Notes under the pieces: model-generated
The model's database searches: none
The model's input: only the letters and a program-made list of their open reading frames with translations
Told to the model about the DNA's origin: nothing
Shown: piece by piece, positions 24,962 through 35,900 of the stretch
Layout: each line of letters begins with the position of its first letter
Numbering within the stretch: position 1 is the first letter of the stretch
Position numbers and translations under genes: made by a program
Assembly: GCA_027574665.1 (NCBI GenBank)
Contig: CM050651.1
Span: 4,837,501-4,901,500, forward strand
DNA from: Rhynochetos jubatus
Lineage: Eukaryota; Chordata; Aves; Eurypygiformes; Rhynochetidae
DNA length: 64,000 nucleotides
Direction of reading: 5' to 3'

Positions 24962-26655
24962 GCGTTTCATTGATTAGCCAGGGAAAGCTGTTTGACAGAC
25001 GCCTGGAGCTGCCCTAGACTCAGCAGGGAGCTTGTCTGGTACAACACAGCATTATGCTGCTCATGTTATCTTAGTGCTGTTCGCATTTTACTAGATATCT
25101 CAGATTGTGTGAATGAATACACAGGTAATCAGTGCATCAGTGAAAAGAGACAAGTCCAGGGAACAAATCTAAAGTGAATCAGCTAGTAAATTTGGTCTGT
25201 AGTTCAGAATAAGGCAAACCACTCTGAACTTAGCTTTTATTACATTCATTTCAATGGTACTGGATATTTACATATGTAAATGCAAAACACCTCACCTGGA
25301 CATAGTGTGACTCCTTCCATTTATTAAAGAATAAGCCTGATTTTTCTAAAAACATCTGAAAACCATTTCACAAGCCTTCCAGAAGGATTATGGGGGGTGG
25401 GGGGGGTGGGGGGGGGTGGGCAGCAGCGATATTTTAGTGGAAGATGACTGACATTACAACACTAAGATTATTCCATATGGCATAACTTAAGACTTCTGCT
25501 TAGACCCTGTAGTCTCAGTGACCTTATTTGAATCTTAGTTTTAACTTTCCAACTCCTTATTCTGGTGTCCTCACCCTTCTGCCCCTTTCTGTCACCTGAC
25601 CTTTACCAATGTTCTCACTTCGGTGCTGGCCTATCACTATCCCGTTACACAACTCCACTTCCAAAACTCACTTTCCAATCGACTTCTTTCACCCATTTCT
25701 CCACTGATCCCCAGTCAAAAAAAAAAAAAATAAACCATAGAAACTGCCCAGAACTAGAGATGGAAGGGGAAAACAAACAAACCAAAAAACATACAAACAA
25801 CCATTCCGCATCCCAAGGAAACACACCCACCAAAACAATAAAACCCCTGGGAACAGGCAGACCCTCCATTTCAGGGCTGCATGCTTCACCACAGGACAGC
25901 AGTCTTGAGGCTTCAGCAACTGCAACTCTAAAGCATCTGAGCATATGTGAATTCCCCAATTCAGTTAAAAATAAAGAAAAAAACCCCCAAACCCCAAGAA
26001 AAACCCTATTTGTATGGAAGCTCACAGAAGAGCAAAACCCCTGAACCGATCCCTCACAGATTCCCTCGCCAGCACCAAGTGTCCCTACAAACTGCAGCTG
26101 CCTGAATAATGCGAGAGCCCTGCAGAGTTTTCAGCCACATGAAAGCATGCTTATTTCAGCTTTGTTTTTAGAAAGATGTTCTGCCTGTTATTTAGCAAGA
26201 AAGGGTAAAATAGGGTAGGGGAAATCCTATCCGGCATAGCAGCTTGCACTGAAACAGTTGCTGTTTGATTGCAAAATAGCAACTGAAATACTCTTGTGTT
26301 GAAAAGCAAAGCAGTTTTAATACCGAACACTACCACTTCCATTTACATCTCAGTTGTTTATTTCAAGGGCTGATGCCATAGATGCCATCCAACAGGGAGA
26401 TAACTGAGCTAGAAGAAATCTTAAAAGAAAATCCTTAAGTACCTTGATTGATCAGCTCTACTTTAAACAAAATAAATAATAGTAATGCAAGGGAAGGACC
26501 AGAGCAAAGAATCGAGCTCCAGAGGTGTAGCCGGAATACCCCGGGCTCACACCTCCCCATTTTATAGATCTCTTGGTGGAGGTTTCTCTGAAGTAAAGGA
26601 AAAGGATTTTGCCGCAGCAGCAACCACACAGGGTTTGAGTTTCCTCCCCTTACAG
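24962..26655. other. Unique sequence with G-runs and low-complexity frames
   Basis: No gene recognised. A stop-free plus-strand run of 159 codons (25565-26044) opens on GTG, crosses A14 at 25717-25730 and is opposed by a 126-codon minus-strand run; it is rich in S, T, P, K and N and is best explained as low-complexity sequence. Confidence 0.5.
25392..25420 (+). repeat. G-run cluster, quadruplex-capable
   Basis: G6-T-G8-T-G9-T-G3 in 29 bases. Four G-runs separated by single T bases satisfy the usual G-quadruplex pattern on the plus strand. No nearby promoter is evident. Confidence 0.92.
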
Positions 26656-26756
26656 CAAACAAGGTTCGCATCTCCCCAAAGATCTGAAAAGGAAAACAGA
26701 ACAGCATCGCATCTCAGCGACTACATTATCAACAGTTCACTTGGAGACGTCCTCAG
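26656..26756 (+). other. Exon-like segment with splice signals on both sides
   Basis: The segment is preceded by a pyrimidine-rich tract ending TTCCTCCCCTTACAG and followed by CTCAG then GTGAGA, a good donor. Between them 101 bases stay open in the frame beginning at the first base, giving 33 codons plus 2 bases. The translation is polar (SPQRSEKENRTASHLSDYII in the middle) and protein-like, but I recognise no family. The same frame is already open from 26485, so openness alone is weak support. No neighbouring exon was found. It could be an isolated exon of a gene extending beyond the window, a non-coding exon, or chance. Confidence 0.22.
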
Positions 26757-29454
26757 GTGAGAAAAGTGAAAATCACCCACACTGAAAGACTGCATCTTTC
26801 CTGGAGCCCAAGTATGACATCCGTAAGATTGCTTCCGTAAATTGGATACATTTAGCTATTTTGCTCCATATGTCCATGCTCTGAAGGAACAAATTTATAG
26901 AAGTTCACTGGTTCTAACCGCTGTAAATTAATTAAAAAGCTTACATATAAAATGCTACCGTGCTTTCTGTTGGCTGTGTTAATTACATAAGATTATGTGA
27001 CTTGAAAGCTAAAATGTAGAAAATACATTTTTCAAGTTTAGCTATATAACAGTTATGAATTATTCTGGTCACAGAGTTCATTTTAAATTAGAAATTAAGA
27101 TTTTAGTAGAAAAAATAAAACACAGTTCATCGAAAAGCTTATTTTCTACTGTTGCTGGCAGTTCAAGTTAAAATTAAGCTACTCATTTGAGCATTCTCAC
27201 TCAAAAACCATCTCTACAGAATAAACTCGTATGACCTGAATATGTTACATCTGCCAGTAGGCAATAAGTGCTGAAAGGCAATAGGCTGGAATTACTGAAG
27301 GAGCAGCAGAAAACAGTTATAAATGAGAAAATATCTTGAATGGCATTCAAGACAAGTCTAACATGTAAAACACGCAGGAAATATCTACCAATGAAGAACA
27401 GGAAAAAAATGAAAATGAATGTTATGTCCATTTATATTCACGATACAGCCCTTGGGAGTAGCTGGGAACCTCTTGAAAAAAGGACTCTTCCCCTCTCAAG
27501 CAAAATACATAACTTTTCTCACTCACTTAATATCACAGATCAAGATGAAATTGCAGATGTTGCTTTTCACGATTGGGACATTTTTATCAGGGAAGGAAAA
27601 GTGCTTCTTAACTACCTTTAAGCATATATATACACATTTATGTATTCTGACTTTTTTCACCATTTCAGGATGACAGTTCTTGCCTTCTAACTCCTCACCA
27701 GTTTAAAGACACTCTTCTTTGCCAAGTGTTATCTTTGCCATTACGGCAAAGTGGAACACGCAATGCTCAGGAAAAGCAAAAAACTGATCTTCCCACAGCT
27801 TCTAAAAAGCTTTGAAGTTGAAGCTAAACTCGAGAGTCTTTGTGCTACAAGAGTTAACTAGCTATGCTTCCTTAGTCTTTCATTTTCCTCTTCCATTTAC
27901 CCAAGGCTAAATTTGGTTTCAAACCCAACATACCAAAAGCAGGCAGAGATAAGCAGGCGAGTTCTGGCAGACCCAGCTCAGAGCTGTCACTCATCTGCAC
28001 CTTATGCAATTATAAGGGACACTCATTTTGTAATGAAGCAGAGAGCTTGCTGTTGGCCTCCTGCTCATCTGAGCATTAACGCAACACCCATGAGGGCACC
28101 ATTAATTCTCAAGGCGAAGGGGTGAAATACGGCAAGCTCAAGGGAGATTCAGGCTTTTAACAGGAGGGGGAAGCCAGGGCAGGAAGAAAAGGGGTGTTGG
28201 TCCCAAATGGCTCACAGTATCTGCTGCAGGCTGATACTTGCCACTTGTTACCCAAAGGGGAGGTGGGGAAGATGAATTTTTGCAGGACGTACTGAGCCAG
28301 AGCCCAGCAATGAAGTTACTCAACCAGAATGGAGCTGCTCATTGAAGTCTTAGAGTCTATTAGCCACTAAATCGGTCAAAGACCCTGTCTTATCATATCC
28401 AAATATACTATTAGGAATTACTATCTGTTCATCATTAGAACAATTTTAAAAATTCAGCAGGACCTACGAAACTATTAAAGCACATTTCCCTCCTTTCACC
28501 TCAACGGGAATATTAAGATCACCCCCATCATCTGGAGCATAAAGTGTACTGCATCACTTGGCCTGTTAACAGAAGTTTGGGTGGGGTGTTTCTGCACCCA
28601 ATACTTAATAGTGGGATCAGTTACAGTGCATCTTGGAAAGAGCTATTTCCATATTATTGGTACAAATGCTTTCTAGGAGAAAAGCAAAAAGGTGCAGAAA
28701 ATAAAGATATTTTAGTTTGTAGGGAAGTTGCTTTTGTCTGTGTCTTCTTTTAAGGTTATCATTAAAAACAGGTACTTGGTAATTCAACAGTACGATGCAG
28801 CCAGAGAAAGATAAGGGAAGGGGGGGAGAAGAAAAAGGAGGGTGGGCATGGGAAAATGCAATTCAGGTTCATGAGAGGAAGGAGGTAGCCTGGTGACTAG
28901 AGGCAAGATTAGCTTTACTGCCATTAGCATCTATCAGCCTTTTGCATGCTTGTGTCAAATAGTTTCTCTTCATCAGTCAGTCCAGCTAATCAGCAGAGAG
29001 CACAAACCATGGAGTCAGCACCAAGGCTGACATCCCAGGTGAGGGAACCAAGCGCGGCTGTGCAAATGCTCATCCATGATTTGATCTCTGCTTACGGAAG
29101 GTGACAACAAAGAGCTCTCCATTTAGAAAGCATTTCTCTGCTTAGCAATGTGTGAGCACCAGCAGAAGAGCTGCTGTTTGAACGGGATGGGCTGGGGCTT
29201 TTCTGCTGGGGGAAGTACAGTTAGCAACCAGCAACCTCCCCCGAGTGGCTTTTCACTGCAAGCAGGCTTGGCTGCGAGCTGGACTACGACAGTTTGGACT
29301 GCAGATCAGCAGTACGTGTTACAAAGGATCCTGTGACTTGTCTTTTGAGAGTTTTACCCTATCTCCCATCTCTAAGTCACTGAAATTTGCATTGTTTTAA
29401 CTGGGGCAAGGGGTGGAAATTACCTCTGTATCAGAGTAACATCTGATTTCACCA
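26757..29454. other. Unique non-coding sequence
   Basis: No repeat or gene recognised. A 93-codon ATG frame at 27340-27621 has a fairly balanced composition in its second half but no motif and no splice context that I could identify. The 28140-28290 stretch is G-rich on the plus strand. Confidence 0.5.
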
Positions 29455-29561
29455 AATGGTTTGCGTTGGAAGGGACCTTAAAGACCTTAGTTCCAACCCC
29501 CCTGCCATGGGCAGGGACACCCTCCAGTAGACCAGGTTGCTCAAAGCCTCACTTAAGCTGA
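29455..29561 (-). mobile_element. CR1 LINE 3' tail (antisense)
   Basis: Read on the plus strand, the block starts AATGGTTTGCGTTGGAAGGG and continues through CCCTGCCATGGGCAGGGACA and GTAGACCAGGTTGCTCAAAG. This is the reverse complement of the CR1 3' terminus, so the element lies on the minus strand. It is truncated after about 107 bases at a CTGAGTA junction. Confidence 0.9.
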
Positions 29562-31016
29562 GTAAGCCAAAACAGGTCTCAGTCATAATTTTTATTAGTG
29601 TTTCCAGCAGGCAACTTATTTCCTCAGAGGCTTGAAAAGTAGATGATCTCTTACAGGCCTTCTCTGAAATGGATTTTGGTCTTTAGGTGGTCCAGCCAGC
29701 AATTACTTTGCATCTTTCCCCTTTTCTCTCCATTCTCAGCGTAAACAGATAGTCATTTAGTCTTGATCCCTCCTAAATTACTTTCTTTTCAGGTCACTTA
29801 CAGGATACAGCATACCGTTCTACACTTGTATCTTTGATTGAAAAGCAGCACAACCTTTAAGCTCTCAAACTATGACATATTTAGCATCATTTTCATCAGC
29901 AGTATAAGACCCCTTCCCGTTTCTTTGTTTCCTGGCATAAATTGCAAATGGAAACGTGTACTGAAAAAAAAAATCAAATTAACCAGAAATTCATGCATGA
30001 CTCTCACAATACACAGTTGTATGGACACGTGCCTGAGAAATCCCACTGGTCCATATATAAAGCTTTTTCAGAAACCTGTGACCAGTGCTCAAGGCAAGAA
30101 AAGCTACCCAATCTCCTTGTAGGGTAAATAATCCCATCTTGTCTCACCAATACAAATCCCAATAGCTGAGATAGTTTTATGTATTAAGTCATGTTCACAG
30201 AAGCACATCTCTTTGTGGGAATGAGGTATATAATAGTTTTACTAAACCACATATTAAAATATACCTCAGATGGCAAGGGTTAATACAAACATAGAAATGG
30301 AATTCAAGTTTTGCTTAAAAGAGTTACCTTAGGGTTTCATCGGCCTGTAACCACGCACCCATGTGCGATGCATGTTACAGTCAGCTTGACTATCTTTTAC
30401 TCACAGCTAACACAGCATGCTAACCTTTGCATTACACCAGATGACTTCAGTGACCACAGAGGTGACCCGCTTTGCTCACGCACTCCCTTGCAGGTTCTGT
30501 CCCCAATGCCTTCAGACGTCAAGACGCCAGCATGCGGTAACACCCTTGCAGGAAACAATAGCAGCAAAGCTGACACAACCCTTGACGGAAGGACCACGGA
30601 GCATAAGGCTACCACCACAAGGCAACCTCAGGAGCACACCAGCTGCATGACTCTGTGCTGTTATTCCACAGAAAAGAGCAAGTAGTTTGAACAGGCAAGT
30701 TCCCTGCAGAAAGGTGGGGAGGGTATCACCCAGAGCTCCAACGTATAGATTGGAATGTGGTCAGCTTTCAGAGCTCTATGTTTATGGTTCCACCGAGACA
30801 GAAATACATTTCCTCTGCAAATAGAGATTCAAGTCAGAGTTTATTTTTAGACAAGTACGGAAAGCCGTTACTATTACTGACATCTAAATGAAAGAGTGAA
30901 AGTAACCTGTGCTATTTGGCATACAACTAAGCTCCATTAAGTTCAGAGATGCTATAATATCAATTGAAGCAATATCCTGGAACTTCTCCTTTCTTTTCTG
31001 GGCTCCGCAGTTATTG
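29562..31016. other. Unique non-coding sequence
   Basis: No repeat family recognised. A 124-codon plus-strand frame at 30311-30685 is T-, S- and C-rich and is overlapped by a 77-codon frame in another phase and a 73-codon antisense frame, so it is not supported as coding. Confidence 0.5.
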
Positions 31017-31021
31017 ACCAT
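31017..31021. repeat. Target-site duplication, left copy
   Basis: ACCAT directly left of the LTR; the right flank at 31807-31811 is TCCAT. Four of five bases agree, consistent with an aged 5-bp duplication. Confidence 0.6.
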
Positions 31022-31208
31022 TGTGGCAGGTTGACCCTGGCTGGAAGGCAGGGCCCCACCAAAGCCGCTCTGTCACTCTCCTCCTCAGCTGGGCAGGGGA
31101 GAGAAGATAAAACAAAAGGCTCATGGATCAAGATACAGACAGGGAGAGATCACTCTGCAATTCCCATCATGGGCAAAACAGACTCAGCCTGGGGAAAACG
31201 AACTTAAA

Positions 31209-31214
31209 TTTATT
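31209..31214 (-). promoter_or_regulatory. Candidate LTR polyadenylation signal
   Basis: TTTATT on the plus strand, AATAAA on the minus strand, in the 3' part of the antisense LTR. The position fits the R region, but use of the site is not shown. Confidence 0.45.
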
Positions 31215-31429
31215 ACCAACCAGAGTAGGATGGTGAGCAATAAAACCCAAATCTTTACACACCTTCCCCCCCATCTCTCCCTTCTTCCTGGGCTCAGCTT
31301 TGTGCTCCACTTCTCTACCTCCTCCCCCCAGCAGCACAGGGAACAAGGAACAGGGGTTGTGGTCAGCCCATGACACGTCTCTGCCACTCCTTCCTCCTCA
31401 GCGGGAGGACTCCTGACACTCTGCCCCTG

Positions 31430-31547
31430 CTCCAGCCTGGGGTCCCTCCCATGGGAGGCAGTCCTCCATGAACTTCTCCAGCCTGAGTCCCTTCCACAGG
31501 CTGCAGTCCTCCAGGAGCAGCCTGCTCCAGCCTGGGTTCCACAAGTT
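31430..31547 (-). repeat. 46-49-bp tandem repeat inside LTR, 2.5 units
   Basis: Units begin CTCCAGCCTG at 31430, 31476 and 31525, each followed by a GTCCCTYCCAYRGG-like core and, in the first two, GCAGTCCTCCA. The third unit is partial. Such internal repeats are common in LTR U3 regions and vary in number between copies. Confidence 0.85.
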
Positions 31548-31588
31548 GTTTCTCTCACACCTCACTCATTCTCTCTTCCCCATGTTCC

Positions 31589-31612
31589 ACCCCCACCCCC
31601 ACCCCCACCCCC
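31589..31612. repeat. (ACCCCC)4 hexanucleotide repeat
   Basis: Four exact hexamers inside the LTR. The minus strand reads as four G5 runs, a quadruplex-capable pattern on the LTR sense strand. Confidence 0.93.
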
Positions 31613-31811
31613 AACATGTTATCCCAGAGGTGCTACCACCATCACTGACTAGTTTGGCCTTGGCCAGTGGCATGTCCATCTTGGAAACGGCTGGCATTGG
31701 CTCTGTCAGACATGGGGGAAGCTTCTAGCAGCTTCTCACAGAAATCACCCCTGTAACCCTCTCCCGACACACCGCTACCAAAACCTTGCCATGCAAACTC
31801 TATACATCCAT

Positions 31812-32924
31812 GTATTTTTAATCACAGGCTCATTTTTTATTACTGCCTAGGAATTTTTCCCTGTGAGATAATGTTAACTTAGAGACAGTTTTTACATGTT
31901 TACTTTCAGCAAAATGTATTTTACTAGAAACACACAACTATCCTTCTGGGGTTTTTTTTAGGCTTACTGGATTTAGCCTTAAGTGACAGAGCTCCAAACA
32001 CCACATCTCCTGCTTTCCCCAAGGAATGAAAGGATCCCATAGAAAACAGAGTTTAAAAACACAAGCAGATTTTGGTCTTGTGGGTGCTTTTGTAATTGGA
32101 AGTTGCTTGTCTGTACCCATGATGCCCATTCATTGCTGCCCTCTATCAAAGCTGGAATCAAGCCTGATGCCTGAGAAGAATGATTTCTAAGAGGAAAACT
32201 GCTGCTTCTCAGAAGTCTGACGTTTACTTCCAATTTCTAAATCTCAACCCTTAATGAGTGATAATGAGTGTTGGAGAAGGCACAAGGAGAATTTTTGATG
32301 CAAGATCAGAGGCAACTCAGAAACTCAAGGACACTTGATAAGTCAGAATTTACCTAATAAATGAGCTGCATTTTTTAATGTATTTTGATTGTTACGCTTT
32401 GCTTTAGTTTGGACTTTCATGACAGTTGAAAGCAGAGTTATCTTCATCACAGAAACATTTAAAATTAAATTGGTTTGAAAAACAACTACGTATGATATTA
32501 AATTGTAAATCATTCTAAAGTTTCACAAGAACAAAAGGTCAGATGCATAGCTTATGTAAATTAGTGCTGCCTTTTTGATGTTAATGGAGTTGTACTGTTT
32601 CAAGTGAGCATTTGGTCTGTAGTGCCCTAAACTTCACATTTGAAAACTTTCTACTGAGATTTGCCATTCTCTAATCCAGATCTGTCACATAAATGTAGTG
32701 GGGAAACCAGAAACACCAAAACAAGAGCCAAGAAAGCAGAGCTGTATCAAACAGTTCAAAAAGAAAGTTTCCTCCTTTAACCCTGTCTCTCCATCCTCCT
32801 TCATTTGTTCTTTCTACATTTTCACCACTTCTAGCAATCCCACTTCTCCATACATTCTCCAAACGTGCATGCACGACAGCCGTCACCTTTATATTATTTC
32901 TCCATCACAGTTAACAAGGGGAGA
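31812..32924. other. Unique non-coding sequence
   Basis: AT-rich, with no recognised repeat or gene; frames of up to 84 codons on opposing strands without motifs. Confidence 0.55.
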
Positions 32925-32950
32925 GGGGGGGGGGGGGGGGGGGGGGGGGG
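32925..32950 (+). repeat. G26 homopolymer with T/G-rich flank
   Basis: Twenty-six consecutive G bases, preceded by GGGGAGA. The next 60 bases are almost only T and G, in GGTTT and GTTT units. Runs of this length are hard to sequence and the count may be inaccurate. The flank is not a telomere repeat. Confidence 0.95.
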
Positions 32951-35900
32951 TATTGGTTTTTTGTTTGGTTTGTTTGGGTTTGTTCTGTTTAGTTGGCTGG
33001 TTTGTTTTAAGAAAGTTACATCTGGAGACAAATTTTGACTCCTGCTAAAGCTGCCTGGAAACTCGACATTAGATGGGATATACACATTAGACACTTGATT
33101 GGGTATGAAGCGCCACAGACATACAGCCCACTTGTGTTACAGGTATTTCTATCATCAAGAGAGCTGCTGAAGAGCAGCTGCAGACAGGTCATGATTTGTT
33201 TGATATCTGACCTAGTACAGGACAGGTTAATTGAGGCTTAAACTCCTTCAATTAACGAAAAGCTAACAAAAATTACTGAAAAGCTGCATATCTAGAAGCT
33301 GTACATATACACATACACAGTTTGACCTAGCACACTTTAACAGGCTTGCATGTTTCAGTAACTATATAATGTGTACAAGCATCTCAACAGTAGCCAAACT
33401 CCCTTGGTATTGTCTCAGAGACTTTTAATAATAGCTAAATGACTCATAATTGTACGTCATTAAATTATAGGAAACAGAGCCAAAGGGAATAGAAGCTCAC
33501 AACAGAAAGAAAAAATAAAAATCAAGCGTCTAAGCTGTTGCCTGTGTTTTATTATCAAAGATTTTGAACAAGTGCATTCAATTATCTTTTAAAGCAGTGC
33601 TTTGCTGGATGTTGCACAAAAAAAGACTCGCCGAAGCCTACCTTGTATCCACTACTCCTACTGTGAAAGGCCAAGTTCTTCAAAAGAGATGGACCACAAG
33701 AAGTCACCAGAAATACTCCAAGTCTCACTTTTTCTATGCTCAGCAGACCCGTAGATTGTGCCTACTGGTATGTATAAGGAAAGAGAGAAAGAGGAGAAAG
33801 GAGGAAGAGGCAAACAGTAAGTGGTTTAAATAGACAGAACTAAGCTAAAGTATGCTGCCCAAACCTGAACATACTGCTCTGTAAAAAGCCTTGCCAGTGC
33901 TGAACAGACAAGAAGGATTACTTGAGAGATGGATGGCATCCTCTTCACTGCTTCCAGTCGGAGGTTTACATTTTACAAAGACATTTATCAAGACGACTTA
34001 TGCTCAGCCTGTGGGCCCACTGTTCTCTCCTGCAGATCTTCTACCTCACTAGTTATTCATACTTGCATTTCTGCAGTAGAACTCAGCTGGAACTACCTTA
34101 TACTTAATTTTGTTGTCAATTCACATGATATTCCTTTCAGGACACTTCTGCACTTCAGCTATTCCTGCCTGCAGCTGCCACTCTCCCTACAACAACAGTA
34201 TCTAGCAATTTAGCAAGCATACTGATTTTTCTGTTCTACAAGTTATTAATGAAAAATATTGAACAGAACCAAATTTAGGAGAGATGCTTGAAAATCATGC
34301 CCTACATATCTTCGAATGTGACAGATAAATACTCTCAGACTGTGCTTTTTCTAATTAGTTCCAAACTCACCGAGACACAGTTTCCCTAATTTGCTTATAA
34401 GAGTATCATGCAAGCACTCTAAACTTTACAGCTTTTCTGTGGTCTGCAGGGCTCATTACCCTAGCACAGAGGCAAAATAGATTGTCTTGGCATAATTTAA
34501 TCTCAGCAACTCCACATTTCCTCCTCAGTGCTTAAACTCTTCTAATATTTCTCCAGACGTTGAAGGTGACTTGACTGCAACACTAAGACCTCTGCTCAAA
34601 CGCGCAAAGTACTCATTTTAAAGACAAAAGAGAAACCATACAAGCATGAAGAATTCTTCACTTCGTTCCCTTCTTTCCCCCTTTCCTGTGGATCAAGCCC
34701 ACAATAACTCTTTAGAGATCCTAAAAGCAGACCAACACAGGACCCCACAGCACCACCACATGACTTGATCACATTGTTTATCAATATAATAGCAGCATTG
34801 CAAATAACATCCCGTAGTGTCGGAAAAAATCATTACTTCCTCTCTCAAGGCAAAGAGCATTGCTACTCCCTTAGTCCAGAGGATTATGCCTAAAAAACAT
34901 CCCCAGCATCATGATATTTTCTGAGGTACAATACACTGGATGTTAAATGACAGTCTTCAGGATGAAAACTCATGGTTCTGACACAATCTGGCAAGTATTA
35001 TTCCCTCCCTTCCACCAAGTCTCTAATCTAGTTTACTCAAACCAAATTAATTGTTTAAAAATACTTTCAATTTAGTGATCTGCATATTTGTGCCATACAC
35101 ACATCATACAGAATTCCAGCTAAAATAGAACACTGCGTTGACATTCCTCCTCCTTTAAAATGTTGCAAAAATAACACAACATACAAACTGGCTCCAAGTG
35201 AATAATTTAATGCAAAGGGTAAATTAAAGTTTGAATAGCAGAAATAGGCTACAAAGGGGAGGGGGGAGGAAGGAGAAGAAACAAGCATTTTATTTTCTTC
35301 ATGCCTGGATAAGCAATTTGGCCATGAAACTGAAGTCATCCATCATCCATATTACCATCACCACCAATACTCAGGGCAGCTGTTCTTCAGGTCACTCGCT
35401 TGAGAATCTCTAAAAAAGAGGCAGCTTGGGTGAAGAAGTGACCCAAGCAATTTTGATGGTAACATGTAGCCTCCTTCTACATGATCTCATGACTGTAGGA
35501 GTGATCTTTTCCTCCCCACTAGTACCAATTTTAGCGCTGAGATGAGCAAAGTCATCTCGAGGACTGCCACTAGCAATACATAGCCATATTCTCTCCTGAA
35601 AACCAAACAGCAAGTTTGTTCCAGTTCCTGTCTCGTTGTTGTTGTATCGCTGTTCACACAAAAGTGACAGAGCATGTCTGTGTATTAAAAGCTATCATCA
35701 TCTATGAATGCAATAACCTTTAATAACTCCAGAGAACCAGGCTTTGAGACTACTAAGCAGCTTGTGAATTTACAGGAAAGTAAAGGTCAAGAATTTCTTA
35801 TTGCAGGCATGAAATCTACTTGTTTAAAATAACTGACAATCATTAAATACAGGAGATGTGTACATATGGAACTCCTATTGACAGGTTCCTCTGTGAAGAA

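Larger units (their letters stand above)
31022..31806 (-). mobile_element. Solo LTR of an endogenous retrovirus (antisense)
   Basis: A 785-bp block bounded by TG at 31022 and CA at 31806, flanked by ACCAT and TCCAT, with no retroviral internal sequence on either side. I recognise it as a common avian LTR type: its minus-strand 3' end reads GGTCAACCTGCCACA and is preceded by a GTATCTTGATCCATGAG block. That block and end resemble the 3' part of the LTR at 55.76 kb, which sets the orientation as minus. A minus-strand AATAAA lies at 31209-31214. Internal features are a 46-49-bp tandem repeat and an (ACCCCC)4 tract. A 5-bp duplication fits ERVL-like elements, but the class assignment is inference. 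No gag, pol or env is present, so it cannot encode a virus. Confidence 0.85.

Noticed and set aside
25565..26044. 159-codon plus-strand open run
   Set aside because: It opens on GTG, crosses an A14 run and is opposed by a 126-codon minus-strand run; the composition is low-complexity.
28997..29102. Short ATG frame in a good initiation context with donor-like sites near 29039 and 29099
   Set aside because: Only about 31 codons, no recognised product and no matching acceptor; too weak to list as a gene.
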